Below, one piece after another: positions 15,701 to 26,906 of a DNA stretch of 64,000 nt (position 1 is the stretch's first letter; each line of letters begins with the position of its first letter). This DNA is from Oxyruncus cristatus (Eukaryota; Chordata; Aves; Passeriformes; Cotingidae), in contig VXAY01005880.1 in NCBI GenBank assembly GCA_013399855.1, positions 451,712 to 515,711 of the forward strand. The letters are read 5' to 3'. Position numbers and translations under genes: made by a program. The notes under the pieces were generated by a model, which searched no databases, was not told where the DNA came from, and saw only the letters and a program-made list of their open reading frames with translations.

Positions 15701-16436
15701 GGCACAGATATATTTATCACAAACTTTCACTAGCACCCACTTAGTAGATATAAATAAACTACTTACCTACAAGGACCTTTTAATGTTTCTTCAATTTCTG
15801 TTTTTCTAGAAAATAAACTGGTATGAGCTTCTGTCAAACTACTCAAGCAATTGCAGTTCAAAAGAAGAAATACTATGTTTCCTTCCTAAGAATCACCACT
15901 CTGTATTATTAGAGGTGGAGCTGAAACAATGCTCATTAGTTTCTACCGCATAACTCATCATTAACATGTGCTTTCAAAGATTACTTTCAGAGGATATCCA
16001 GAGGACTTTGCATTTGTGTACTGCTTGTTATGGGGCTGGCATCCGTGCTGGGGATTGAGACAATTTAGATAAAGAAGGTTTAACCTCCTTTAATATACAA
16101 CCCACGTCCAACATACTTTGTTTTAAATTCTCCAGATCAGAAACACTACTTCCCTCCCAACATGCGCACACACACCAGCTCACTGACCTGTCTTTCAACT
16201 GTATTGACTTCTGTCATTCCCATGGAGTAACTCTGCAAAAGTTTCTCTTCTTTCTGCAAGTTACTGCTTGCTTTTACTGAAGATCCCGTCTTGGTCTTTT
16301 CACCAATAATCAGTAGTTCAGGCACATCATGAGCTGCCTGCTGCTTACGAATAGACACCAGGGTTATGTTTCTGTCGTTTAAAGTAGCTAAGTAGGACAG
16401 TTCCCTTTTCATTTTACTGTCCCGTTTTCTCTCCAT
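664..16436 (-). CDS. ATP7B: ATP7B, copper-transporting P1B-type ATPase (5' ten coding exons; 3' part off window)
   Basis: Copper-transporting ATPase 2 moves Cu(I) across trans-Golgi or vesicle membranes using ATP, for ceruloplasmin loading and biliary copper export. Coding exons on the minus strand are 16188-16436, 8375-9602, 6606-6842, 5351-5514, 4317-4478, 2519-2595, 1976-2150, 1192-1425, 911-1002 and 664-791. They join in phase to 2,746 nt (915 codons plus one base). Six metal-binding CxxC sites are visible at about residues 137-140, 222-225, 334-337, 434-437, 556-559 and 632-635 (GMTCQSC, GMTCQSC, GMHCKSC, GMTCNSC, GMTCASC, GMTCASC). Transmembrane helices follow in exons 7-8, and the actuator domain in exons 9-10 ends at the TG of TGE. 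Exons 6-10 (77, 175, 234, 92 and 128 nt) match the human exon lengths as I recall them. The CPC, DKTG and SEHPL motifs would lie off the left edge. I saw no frameshift or stop. The start ATG at 16436 has A at -3 and G at +4. Confidence 0.96.
911..1002 (-). CDS. ATP7B: ATP7B coding exon 9 (start of actuator domain)
   Basis: 92 nt, acceptor ttctcag and donor CAG|gtacat, phase 2 out. It encodes [20 protein letters not shown] then [11 protein letters not shown], the first strands of the actuator domain. Confidence 0.96.
1192..1425 (-). CDS. ATP7B: ATP7B coding exon 8 (TM helices 3-4)
   Basis: 234 nt, phase 0 at both ends, acceptor caacag and donor AAG|gtaact. It encodes [20 protein letters not shown], a TM segment [18 protein letters not shown], and [20 protein letters not shown]. 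It lies just before the actuator domain. Confidence 0.97.
1976..2150 (-). CDS. ATP7B: ATP7B coding exon 7 (TM helices 1-2)
   Basis: 175 nt, acceptor tttgcag and donor CAG|gtatgt. It encodes [19 protein letters not shown] (TM1) and [18 protein letters not shown] (TM2), separated by a short luminal loop (about residues 706-764). Confidence 0.96.
2519..2595 (-). CDS. ATP7B: ATP7B coding exon 6 (domain 6 to TM1 connector)
   Basis: 77 nt, phase 0 in and phase 2 out, acceptor aaaaag and donor CA|gtaagc. It encodes [20 protein letters not shown] followed by KKEIQQ, the connector between the last metal-binding domain and the membrane domain. The length equals that of human exon 6. Confidence 0.95.
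2596..4316 (-). other. ATP7B intron 5
   Basis: Contains the CR1 fragment at about 3169-3384. The rest is unique AT-rich sequence with no recognisable exon or RNA gene. Confidence 0.7.
3169..3384 (-). mobile_element. CR1 LINE 3'-end fragment in ATP7B intron 5
   Basis: The left edge carries agaatcacagaatcaattag, the reverse complement of the CR1 3' tail. It is followed by a block typical of avian CR1 3' ends (ggttggaaaagacctctgag, then atcatcaagtccaacc). It is in reverse orientation, 5'-truncated and non-coding. Confidence 0.85.
4317..4478 (-). CDS. ATP7B: ATP7B coding exon 5 (metal-binding domain 6)
   Basis: 162 nt (54 codons), phase 0 at both ends, acceptor ctttag and donor AAG|gtagga. It encodes [17 protein letters not shown] and [16 protein letters not shown], the sixth copper-binding domain, nearest the membrane. 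Confidence 0.96.
5351..5514 (-). CDS. ATP7B: ATP7B coding exon 4 (rest of metal-binding domain 5)
   Basis: 164 nt between ctgcag and CTT|gtaagt. It reads [19 protein letters not shown] and continues [19 protein letters not shown], closely matching ATP7B domain 5. It was found by translating between splice sites, because the exon is too short to stand out as an ORF. Confidence 0.95.
6606..6842 (-). CDS. ATP7B: ATP7B coding exon 3 (linker and start of metal-binding domain 5)
   Basis: 237 nt, phase 1 in and phase 1 out, acceptor ttcaag and donor GAGG|gtaata. It encodes a poorly conserved linker rich in His and Pro ([19 protein letters not shown]) and then [14 protein letters not shown], the metal-binding loop of domain 5. 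Confidence 0.95.
6843..8374 (-). other. ATP7B intron 2
   Basis: Single-copy-looking intronic sequence with a short GTT trinucleotide run near 7205-7219. No coding segment or mobile element was recognised. Confidence 0.7.
8375..9602 (-). CDS. ATP7B: ATP7B coding exon 2 (metal-binding domains 1-4)
   Basis: This large 1,228-nt exon starts after the acceptor cttag in phase 0 ([10 protein letters not shown]...) and ends ACAG|gtaaca in phase 1. It encodes the [10 protein letters not shown] segment and the first four ferredoxin-like copper-binding domains, with CxxC at about residues 137, 222, 334 and 434. Domain 3 carries the typical GMHCKSC variant. Human exon 2 is nearly the same size (about 1,234 nt). 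Confidence 0.97.
9603..16187 (-). other. ATP7B intron 1
   Basis: 6.6 kb intron separating the avian-type first coding exon from exon 2. The 13.2-14.3 kb part is somewhat more GC-rich but shows no gene. The short open frames in it have no splice context or recognisable domains. Confidence 0.65.
16188..16436 (-). CDS. ATP7B: ATP7B coding exon 1 (residues 1-83)
   Basis: The exon begins with ATG ([13 protein letters not shown]...) in a good context and ends at CAG|gtcagt, phase 0. A putative acceptor (gcactgcag) lies 21 nt upstream at 16458, so it may not be the first transcribed exon. It encodes a hydrophilic 83-residue cytosolic extension with dileucine-like patches ([16 protein letters not shown]). 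Mammalian exon 1 codes for only about 17 unrelated residues. The upstream in-frame MALQ reading begins with TTG and was not used as the start. Confidence 0.85.
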
Positions 16437-16457
16437 TATCTTTCTGGATTTTAAATA
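16437..16457 (-). promoter_or_regulatory. ATP7B: Probable ATP7B 5' UTR segment behind a candidate splice acceptor
   Basis: Reading toward the ATG on the minus strand, gtttggcactgcag is followed by TATTTAAAATCCAGAAAGAT. The CAG at 16458-16460 could be the acceptor for an upstream non-coding exon. No CpG island lies here. TATTTAAA is too close to the ATG to be a convincing TATA box. Confidence 0.4.
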
Positions 16458-19400
16458 CTGCAGTGCCAAACGAAAACTTTACGAGAGCGGTTATTCGGTG
16501 TCTTATCAGCCACGCTTCCTTCAGCTACGTTTACAACAGCCCAAAGAGTTCTGCCTGTCTAATCAACATACTCATTAGGCATTCATCAGAAAATCCCAGA
16601 TGTAACCTGTGATCCTTGTGTACACTGCTCGCTGCACTCAGCTACCTGCTCTCCCTGCCAGTTTAAATGTTTCCCACCAATTGGCACCCCTCATGCTTTC
16701 CAAACTGCGTCCAGCACTGCTAATCTCTGCACACGGCAGGCTCAGCCAAGGCTGCTTTCACAAGCTAGTCAAACATGACCTGTGTGCAGCAAGCAAGTGC
16801 ATAATCAGCCCTGCCAGACAGGCATTAGCGCCTTGTGGCCGTGAGCACAATCACAGCTCCTACAGAGGGCAACGCTACTCCATTTCCTTCTATGAAATTG
16901 CCAGGGATTTCTTGGATAAAATGTGGTCCCTTCTAACACTGAATATGTGCCTAATTAGATAACGTACATAACTAGATAAGGCTCCTAGACTAAAGGTCTT
17001 TCACTCATTCGGGGCATGAGAACATTCATTCTTTGTTTCAAGAGGGAAAACAAAAGAGTGAGTACAATATTTATACTTTCTAAAACGTGCCTCTTTACCA
17101 TCAGCAAGCTTTACTAAGAAACAACGAACCAAACAAAATTAAATGAGCAATCAGTGCCAGAAAGTAAAGGGGAAAAAAATATATGCTCTCTGGCAAATTC
17201 AGTTCCCCTTAGATCCTCTGGGCAACAACAGGAACATCTAATTGAGACAGCCATACACGATAGGTACGATCACTGGAAGTGCCTTGAGCCAAGCCTGAAT
17301 ATATTTCTCTGGCACTGCCCACAGCAAATGCACAGCACTGTCCTAACACACCAAGTGGGATCTCCAGTTCCCTAAGCCCACAGTAATGCAATCCGCTTCT
17401 GAAGGCAGCCCTGAACAGGGACATTCTTTAGGGACACCTAAAGAATGGCCATACATGGAATTTATAAAATATAATTGATGTGTTAGCAAGTTACACACTT
17501 CTTGGCTGTGCAGTGACATCAATGCACATGCAAGCCTTAAAATAATTGGTTCAAATTTAATTAGAATCTCTTGGACTTGTTGGAAAAAGGCACAGATTTA
17601 CTCCCATGCAGAGGTTAGCACAGAGGGTGAAAATGTCAGCATATCTGTCACCTCATGAAAACCTAAGGGATACACGACAGACAAGCCACCTGTCTGGGAG
17701 GACAAATTCAGATTCTTTTTACTTCCAAAAGCAGAGGTTCATCCCTCACACTCCTGCCACATTGACAGTGGTCCGGAAATTCACCATGCAGGACATTAGC
17801 ATGCTAGTTTGTCCTTCTGTCATAACTTCTCCACAAAGATGGATCCTCAGCTCTGCTCACTCCATCTAGTTCTTGACTCCACTTCAGAGTTAAGGACCAT
17901 CTTTGGAAAAAGAAGGTCTTCTGACAATGAAGCAAAACTCAAAATACTGTTGTAGCACTATTTTGTATCACTGCCTTAATATAGAAGATCAGTGATAATA
18001 TTAAACTTTTAAAAAGGGTTATTTTGAGAAATGGCTCCTCTAGAGAGTGTCACTACAAAGAGTAAAGTGTCTCTGTTCTGTGTTTATCAGTGAAACCCAT
18101 TAGAGCTACATCTGACTTCAGCTTGAATGCTTGCTGAAAATGCAAATTGTGTTAAAGGTGAAATACTTTCAGGAATTACTGATTTTAACCCATTTTGAAA
18201 CAAGTGAATGAAATTTGACTTACGTGAAAAAAATCAGTACAATGTCTTTAAATACTAAATCTACATCTACGTACCAAATATATGTACATAAATTTAAAAA
18301 CTGATCTTTGTCTTTCTAAAACAAAACAATTCTCTCATCCCATTCTAAACTACCCTAAACTACCAAAATACAACCCATCCTGAGGCACACAAACAATGAT
18401 ATAAGGGTTAACCACAAGTAATTTCTCATTTGACGGTATTTTGAGTTCTTCTTAATTTGTCTTCAGGATGCAGTCATCTAAAATGTTTGAATTTTTTCCC
18501 CCCACCTTAACAAAGTTAGATTGTTTTTGGTTTTTACACATGCAACTGCAGGAAATGGATCATTAAGTTAAATAAAAAAAAAAAGGTGGGGAGGGGGAAG
18601 CAAAGTATTGCAAAGCTTGTAATAATATCACAAACAACAGTGCTGGTAATTCACAGTCATCAAGAAGTTGTTAACAACATTGCTTGAGAGGCAACCCATG
18701 AAACACCCTGCCTTTGTGTGAAACACTTATTTCTCCTCTGTCAGTGCCCTCTTTAAGCCACAAGAGAAGTAGTTACTAAAGGCCTCCACTTTTTCTTCAA
18801 ATTAATCCCTGCACTTGCTCAGCAGTCATTTTGCAATCCTACAACAAGCAACACAAGCCTCACACTTCCCACATGAATCAATCAGTTGCAGCTGAAAGTT
18901 CAGTGGAAGCTTGGTCATATTCATGGTACATAACTATGTCCTTGACTTCTCCAAACTAACTGACACTTATTATTGAACATAAAAAAAGGCCACACCTTTC
19001 TGTATGGAGAGGCAACAAAACTCTCTTTAAATACATTTGTTCTTAGTTTTGAGCCGTGAAATCAGAAAGAACTCTTTGGCCACAGTTCTAAGAATACTGG
19101 CAGCAACCAGATACACAAGTGTTTCTATAGCATGAATAGGATACATATTTCTTGAAAGAGACAAAGAACTGTGACCATAAGTATTATTTTTTACGTTGTA
19201 AGAAAAAGGGAAAACACACAGAAATCTGAAACACAAGGAAGCAAATCCCTACCCGCTATGAATAAAATTGCTTAAGAGTTGATGACCTCATTTCAAATTC
19301 AATCAGCTCAGACTTTGGCTTCAGTTTTTCAGGAAGTAGACTCAATCTTCTCTAAATATTTAAAAAAGGTTTGTTTGCTCAAAACCAGCAAAACTCAACG

Positions 19401-21352
19401 AAGCACCTCTCTTGTAACAGGGGCCCAAAACATGTACTTATTTTTTTCATTCCGCAGCTTTTTGTAGGAGTGCAAATTATATGGACTTGGTACTTTGTCT
19501 GCTCTTAGCAGTCATTATGATAATTTCACTATGATGATTTCTGTTATCTGTTTATACTGCAGAAATTCGTTTTCAAGGGCCTGGAAACTACTAGGCTGAT
19601 CATATTATCACAGAAAAAGGCACACCTTGTGGGTCAAGGTTTAAGTGCAAAGAACAATTGCAACCTGCGTGAATTAATTCAAGTTAAGATTTCCACTAAC
19701 ACTCATTCACCAAGCAGGTTAAGAAGGCTGGCAGAACTTGTCAGGCACTGCCACAATGAAACCAGTAGTTTTACTTCTGTGTTTCCAACTTAATTTTCTA
19801 ATGTTGTCTATGATTTTCTCTTGCTTAGGGCTGGTTTTGGCTTGTGAAATTTGAGCAGAAGAATTCCATGCAGAGAAAAAGGACCCATATTTTACCCATT
19901 TTAACAGCAATATTTCAAATATGACTTGAGAATGAGTAATAGTACAAAAATAACTATTTTAAAAGGCTAATTTAAGAAGATAGAAAAACCTATTACTTGT
20001 GAATTAACATTTGCTATCCATATTTAAAAATAAGAAATAATTAAAGCCTTGACTCAATTTTTATTTTGTAAGTTTCTTAGTCTTTTTGTGGCATTTTAAA
20101 AGTACCTCTTACACTTGTTTGAAAAAAAATAAATGATAAGTCTCTGAATTGTGATTTAAATAAATTAGAGGACTGATTTTTTTTTTTTTTTTTTTCCCAA
20201 AGTACACTGCCACTCACCCTGTAGCAGGCAAACTAAAAGCAGACCCTAAGATGCCCTGACAAACCTGCAATTTTCCCCTACACAGATCAGGAATGCAAGC
20301 CTATGTCTTAAGTGACCTCCAAATATAATGGATATCCTCTAAACTGTCCCCAACACCATTTAGGCTTACTATTAGTTTTAAGAACAATCTCAAGCCTGTA
20401 TTTCTGGCTCTGTGGTCAGTGTTTAATCCCAAGCCAAACTGCTCAGCCTCTGCAATCACCTTCAAGAAAAAAAAAGGCAAAACAGCATCTTATGTTTGCA
20501 TTACAAATGCCATGTCTGAAATACAAACATATTGCCTTTGTTAGGGTAGGTTACATATTAAAGGCAGTTTCTCTCAACAGCTATTTCTATCTTACCCTGG
20601 GAGGAACCACCTATATACACAAAGAGAGGAGGAATTCCCAAATCCCTAAGTAAGCTTGAAAGCAGAACTCCTCATCACAGCACCTGGTCTCCTCCAACAC
20701 AGAGCCTTGAGCAAAGTCCTATCTGCTTTCTTGGTGATACAGGCAAAAGTCCGTCTTTGAAGAAGAGTTTCCACTTTCTACATCATCTGTTTGGTCTTTT
20801 TACTTCTTTTTTTCCCCTCCTCTCTCTATGGACTGGTTGCAGTTAGTGGGTAGAAAAAGGCATGAGGGTGTTAGGGCCCTCTCTGTGACCTCACTCTTGC
20901 TGAGAGCGCAATGCCTCAGGTGACCCTGTCACGAGGCTCAGGCACAGCCCAGCCAGGGTGGCACAAGGGCCCTTCTCACCTGCCCTCCACTCCTTGCCCT
21001 TTTGGACCCTGCCACATACTGCCAAGACAAGGCATGAGCATCCTCCATGAGTGAATGAACCTGAGCACTGCTCACGTGCCTCTGATCATATGCCGTCACC
21101 ATACTCATGGTGGCCCTGAGGAGACTGAAGGGAACAGGAGGGGCAGCAGCAGGGGCCTCCCTAAATACAGTGCTGCCCTTAAATGCATTTTTCTTTTCAA
21201 TTTGGAGGTGCATGAAGATCTGCCAGCTCTCTCGCTGACCTACTCTGCCACAGCAGGCAAGAAGTACGGAGGGAAACCTCTGATGAGAGCACTACAGGCA
21301 CATGGAGTAGAGGCTTTGCTGTTTCAGTTGTCAGAGATCAAGATGTAATGTA
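16458..21352. other. Intergenic, ATP7B-ALG11 interval, left part
   Basis: About 4.9 kb of AT-rich sequence with a 19-T run at about 20177-20195. No open frame, RNA gene or mobile element could be supported. Confidence 0.6.
20177..20195. repeat. Poly(T) tract
   Basis: Uninterrupted run of about 19 T. It could be the poly(A) tail of an old minus-strand retrocopy or a simple mononucleotide repeat. No retrocopy body was recognised beside it. Confidence 0.7.
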
Positions 21353-22336
21353 TCACAGAATCACAGAATATGCTGAGTTGGAAGGGACCCAAAAGGATCA
21401 TCAAGTCCAACGCTTATCCTGGCACAGGACCATTTCCAAGAGTCACACCATGTGCCTGAGTGTATCATCCAAACACTTTTGAACTCTGACAGGCTTGATA
21501 CTGTGACCACTGCCCTGGGGAGCCTGTTTCATGTGCCCAATCACCCTCTGGGTGAAGAACCTTTTTTAATATCCAACCTAAACCTCCCTTGGCACAACTT
21601 CCAGCCATTCCCTCAGTTCCTGTCACTGGTCACCACAGAGAAGAGATCAATGCCTGCCCCTCTTCCTCCCCTCACAAGGAAGCTGTGAACTGCAATGAGG
21701 TCTCACCTCAGTCTCCTCTTCTCCAGGCTGAACAGACCAACTGCCCTCAGCTGCTCCTCATACAGCTTCTCCTCCAGGGGCGTCACCATCTTCATTGTCC
21801 TCCTTTGGATGCTCTCTATTAACTTAATATCTTTCTTATAAAACCTGCACACAATATTCAAGGTGAGGCCGCACCAGTTTAGAGCAGAGCAGGACAATCC
21901 CCTACCTTGACAGGCTGGTGATGCTGTGCCTGATGCCCCCAGGACATGGTTGGCCCTCCTGGCTGCCAGGGCACTGCTGACTCAGATTCAACTTGTTGTC
22001 AACCAGCACCCCCATGTCCCTGTCCGTGGCACTGCTTTCCAGCATCTCATTCCCCAGTCTGTATGAACATCCAGGGTTGCCCCACCCCAGGTGCAGAATC
22101 CGGCACTTCCCCTTCTTGAACTTCATATGGTTGATGATTGCCCAGTCCTCTAATTTGTTGAGGTCTCTCTGCAGGGCCTCCCTGCCTTCAAGGGAGTCAA
22201 CAGCTCCTCCCAGTTTTGTATCATCTGCAAACTTCCTTAGTATCCCTTTCAGTCCTGCATCCAAGTCATTTATGAAAATGTTGAAGAGAACAGGGCATAA
22301 AATGGAGCCCTGGGGAACCCCACTAGTGACAGGTCA
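21353..22336 (-). mobile_element. CR1 LINE, 5'-truncated, with reverse-transcriptase C-terminal remnant
   Basis: About 1 kb in reverse orientation. The 3' tail (atcacagaatcacagaat) is at the left. On the minus strand the sequence encodes GVPQGSIL, LFNIFINDLDAG and KFADDTKLGG, hallmarks of the CR1 ORF2 reverse transcriptase. It continues through NHMKFKKGKCRILHLG to [20 protein letters not shown] near the 3' end. Stops and frameshifts after about 120 codons show it is dead. The 5' truncation lies beside the short palindrome at 22322-22341. Confidence 0.92.
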
Positions 22337-22341
22337 CTAGT
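22322..22341. repeat. Perfect 9-bp inverted repeat at a CR1 truncation edge
   Basis: actagtgac and gtcactagt are separated by two bases. The left arm belongs to CR1 coding sequence (VTSGVP); the right arm is at or just outside the element boundary. Confidence 0.8.
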
Positions 22342-25300
22342 TGTATTTCTATAAAAATCCTGTCACTTATTTGCTCTTCAGGGCTAAGAACTATACAGCA
22401 CTGCACTGTCCAGGTCTAATATCTTGCACAAACTTACAGTTAATGCTCAGGCAAGAGCCAAAGGCTGGTGCCAAAGGGAGGTGCCAGTTTTTATCAGTGG
22501 GAAAAACATACTTCAAAGTGACCATGAAAATAGGTGGTTTGCCTAAATAGAGTCATACTGATTCACTGCAGAGGCTTATAGAAAATAAGAAGAGAAATAA
22601 AAAATTAAGAGGAAAATATATTTGCTGCCATTGTTTTTCCTTTCTTTCTTTCTTTTTCCGGAATTCTTGATAATAATTCCCTACTAAATAAAATAACATG
22701 AGCAGCCTACAACAATTCGGGTAAGAATTTGGGTGGAAATGTCAGACCTAAAGCAACAGTCAGGGACAAAACTATCAACACAGGAAACTCTCAGTGCTGC
22801 TGCTGTGCAATCTCTTCCATACAAACAGTTGCTCTGAAAACCATCTAAGGGAAATGGCAATACAGAGTAAACCTCTTTCTGTTTACAAGTATTTTTATCT
22901 GAAATATTTAACACCTGGATTAAAATACACAGTTAAAGTCCTAGTTTAAAATGCAGATGAGTTTTCTCAGATTGTTTCCTGTGACAAGCATACTGGCTCA
23001 TCATGACTCAAACTTAACTGTAAAAACAGTGTTTATTTTTTGCATAAGGACACAGAGGAAACTGGAGACATTTGACTTCTAAAGAAAGAGTTCCTAGGAC
23101 CCTGCAATTGTGAGAAAAGGAAAACAAAAAAAAGCCTTCTAACTCTGAAACTGAGTTTTTTTCAGCTCTCAGCAATACTCTCATTTCCAGAGTTCTCCTC
23201 AGTCTGTTCTCTAGGCAAAGAATGTTTCTTCCAAGGATGTGTTTAGTCAAAACCAGTGCCTTCTGCAGCTCAGTATAAAGGACAGTAACCATCCCGAGAG
23301 TTGCTGAGCAACTTTCTGAGACTTATTTAGTGCCCTCAATTCCTGGAAAGCAGAGATGTTAAGCCATGGAAACTGAGGCTCACTTCCTTTATGATTCCTG
23401 CCTGGTACCTCTGCTTGCTGAAAGAAAAGGTAGTGTGACAGGGAACTACTCTTAAGCAGCCCTGGTTTACCACCCAAAAGAGAATCTTTGACTGAATCTA
23501 CCCCATGGGAAAATCATCGACCTTTCAAGCTTTCCTCATCCTCAGAATAGAAGTAAGTCAGAGGAGGTGACAAGGCACAGTGTCTGCATGTCTGGACTAG
23601 CCAAACAGTCTCCTCCAATAATTTTAACTCCCTTCTGTCCTGCCCTGCAGGCAGTTTCTCGTTCCATTCTCTTTCTCAAGCAGTGCCAAGGAGCCAGACG
23701 TGAGCCCAGAATGCAAATCCTGCCTTGTCCTGCCTTCATGTGAAACGGTTTGGATTTTCATTTGAATAGCACTCTCCCTTGTTTCCTCAAACAGGCAGAG
23801 AGGTGCACACAAACATGTGCACAAATGCACCTTGAACAACCTTTAAAATTTGACGATGGAAGCACCTCACTCAGTAAAAAAATTCACAGTGAAGTTTTGC
23901 AGCTTCCGGAGTAGTTTCATACTTGATTTAAACAGGTGTTAAGGTATGACTGTGAAAGAGGTGGTCCTTCATGGTCTCCTTCATGCACATAATTAGGCAC
24001 AGATGGCCCCAGATATATTACTATCTGCATAAGGAAGAATGAAAAGCAAGAAGGGTTTGGGTCAGCTATCACAGTCAAAAATGATTACCAGCTCCTCAAG
24101 AATCCCAAAATTCCACCTGAAAAAGCTGAGATTTAAAGTGAGTCTACATATTATTTTCCAAGCTCAGTGATATTATCAGTAGGGGTACATCATTTGCCAT
24201 CTCATTTCTGCCTGTGCTCTGAGTTGCTTGAAAACATTTCCTCCCCCCAGCCTAAAAATGGCAGACATTTAGAGCCCACGGAAGGTTAAAACATTTGCCC
24301 GATCTACAGGATTAAACTCTAACAGTGGAACTGATTTGTTTTCCTACACGGTCCTTGCCAAACTGCAACAATTTTTGTGAAAATTATCTTCTGTTAATCA
24401 AAAGCTATGGGTTCAACCTGCTTAAATTACCTGCTGATGCAAATAAACATGCTTTATAGGCATTCCTGCAAAAATTCTGCATAAATCCAAGCCACTTAAT
24501 TCTTTATTGCTTCTGCCAAAAAAAAAAAAGGTCAGCTTTTGCTCACAGATACATGGTGCAAGCACCCATGCCCTAAAACATAAAACTCAAAATTAAGTAT
24601 GAGAGTGAAAAAAAATTGTTACTAGAATTGCTTATATCTAGCAACTTTAATATTCGTATTAATATTAATATCAGTAAAAACAACCCCATAGCATTTTTCC
24701 CTAGATATATCAATGCCACAATGTATTTCCAGTGCTTGGGGTTTGCTTCACAAATATTTAGCATAGAACTGGCGTAACTTTATTTCTGCCTTCTGTTACT
24801 ATGCAATGAAGAATAAATGTACTGCAACATTTAGCAGCTATCACAAGATGCATAAAAATTAAAAACTTACTGTGTATATGAATGACCTAAGATTCCTTCT
24901 GCTAAAAACAGTCCCAGGCATTGTGGTGGCTAAGACAGCAGCCCTGAACAAGAGACTTGGAGCTACACAGTGAATGTTTCTGAAAGAAAGCAACTGACTG
25001 TACAAAAAATATAAAAGATCACATGACTGTCATATGAATATCCTTAGACAATATTAATCCAGTTTCTTTCTGTTATTACTTGGCAGTGGTTTTATCTTAC
25101 TAGGTTACTCATATGTGGAGTACTCAGCAAGAATGAGAGCTACAAAAATATTCTTTAAAACTGTCTCAAATGTCTCATAGGCTTGGGGGAACACAAAGTG
25201 AGTGGATTCTGCCATTTATTCTGAATACCGCTCACTTCAGAAGGCCTGTTTGCATGGTCTTTCTTTCAGAGTAAGGACCTTAATAAGGAAAGCAATTAAA

Positions 25301-25771
25301 ACAGGACAAAAAATGCTTACAGAGGCAACAAAAGATTAAAAGCTTGGTACATCTCTGGGAAGGTGAAAACAAAGCCGACTTCATGGCAAGACTAGTTTAA
25401 TTTCCTCGGCATGTCAGCCTCATGGAATTTTCTACAGACACGGTTTTGAATAGTGTTCTCACTGCTGGAATGGGAACACCACAGAGAGCTCAATGCTGTG
25501 CTTACTGAAGTTATCACCAACACCCTAAATGCATGCATATAGTATAGCCTGCCACACAGGCATTAAGGTGGCGAAGTCCTTAAGTGGTGATGGCTCAATT
25601 AGTCTGTGTTGGACATTTGCACACTAAAGGCAAGCCTTGTAGTCTGTAAGTCTGTCAGCAACTGTCAGAAGCTGAATACCTTGTGAGTAATGAAAAGTTA
25701 ACAAAAGAACAGTTAAAAACAATAAGTCTGTTTTTAATTACCACTAGAGGGACTAAGAAAAAAATAAACCA
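22342..25771. other. Intergenic, ATP7B-ALG11 interval, middle part
   Basis: Unique AT-rich sequence with a short CTTT-rich stretch near 22638-22656 and a 12-A run near 24520. No gene or mobile element was recognised. Confidence 0.6.
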
Positions 25772-26116
25772 TGATGATTAAGAGACTGGAGCATGTCTTC
25801 TGTAATGAAAGGCTGAGGGAGCTGGGACTGTTCAGCCTGGAGAAGGGAAGACTAAGACAGGGATCTCATCAATGTGTATAAATACATGAAGGATGGAGCC
25901 AGATCTATGAGTGGTGCCCCGTGACAGGACCAAAGGCGATGGACACAAACCACAACACAGGAGGTTCCCTCTGAACCTAACCAAGCACACCAAGGTTACC
26001 CAGGGAGGCTGTGCAGTGTCCATTCTTGCAGGTATTCAAAACTGGACTCAGTCCTGGGCAACAGCTCTAGATGACTCAGTTTGGGCAGGGGGGCTGTAGA
26101 ATGACCTCCAGAGATC
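25772..26116 (+). mobile_element. CR1 LINE 3' fragment, plus orientation
   Basis: Begins with agagactggagcatgtcttc and passes through aaaggctgagggagctggga and ctgttcagcctggagaaggg, the classic end of CR1 ORF2, and then a 3' UTR. It stops at ccagagatc, where the oppositely oriented CR1 at 26117 begins. Confidence 0.88.
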
Positions 26117-26897
26117 ACAGAATCATAGAAAGGTTTGGGTTGGAAGGGACATTAAAGATCATTTAGTTCCAACCCCTCTGTCGGGCCAAGGCTGCCACCC
26201 ACTAGGTCAAGTTGCTCAGGGCCCCATTCAACCTGGCCTTGAACACTTCCAGGGGTGGGGAATCCACAACTTCTCTGGGCAGCCTGTTCCATTATCTCAC
26301 CATCCTTACAGCAAAGAATTTCTTCCTAACATCTAATCTAAATCTTTCCTCTTTTCAACTGTTGCCCCTTGTTCTATCACTATCTGTCCCTGTAAAAAGT
26401 CACTCTCCCTTTTTTGTAAGCCCTCTTTAAGCACTGGAAGGCTGCAATTAGGTCTCCCTGGGGCCTTATTTTGTCCAGGCTGAACGACCCCAACACCCTC
26501 AGCCTCCCTTCCTACAAGAGATGTTCCAGCCCTCTGATCATCTCAGTGGCCCCTCTTCTGGACCCGCTCCAACAGGTCTACATCTTTCCTGTGCTGAGGA
26601 CCCCAGAGCTGGATGCAGCACTCCAGGGGGGGTCTCAGAGCAGAGTAGAGGGGCAGAATCACCTCCCTCAACTTGCTGGTCACACTGTTTTTGATGCAGC
26701 CCAGGATGCAATTAGCCTTTTGGGCTACAAATGCTCATTGCTCGGTCACATCCAGCTTTTCACGCATGAGAACCCTCGAGAATCTGCAGAGCTGCTCTCA
26801 GTGAGTTCGTCTCCCAGTCTGTACTCATGTTTGGAATTGCATTGACCCAGGTGAAGCACCTAGACATTGAGCCATTGACCACAACTCTCTGGCTGCA
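26117..26897 (-). mobile_element. CR1 LINE 3' fragment, minus orientation
   Basis: Starts with acagaatcatagaaaggttt and ggttggaagggacattaaag, then ttgaacacttccaggggtgg and ttccattatctcaccatcct, all avian CR1 3' sequence read backwards. Further right is degraded ORF2 sequence. It directly abuts the plus-oriented CR1 tail on its left and is followed by an ATCC microsatellite on its right. Confidence 0.9.
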
Positions 26898-26906
26898 TCC
26901 GTCTGT

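Noticed and set aside
16437..16469. Extension of ATP7B exon 1 to MALQYLKSRKI
   Set aside because: The first codon of that reading is TTG, and a probable splice acceptor lies between it and the real ATG at 16436.
21902..22264. 120-codon minus-strand frame with FADDTKLGG
   Set aside because: It is CR1 LINE reverse transcriptase, annotated as a mobile element and not as a host gene.
26471..26845. 124-codon plus-strand frame
   Set aside because: It is antisense to the minus-oriented CR1.
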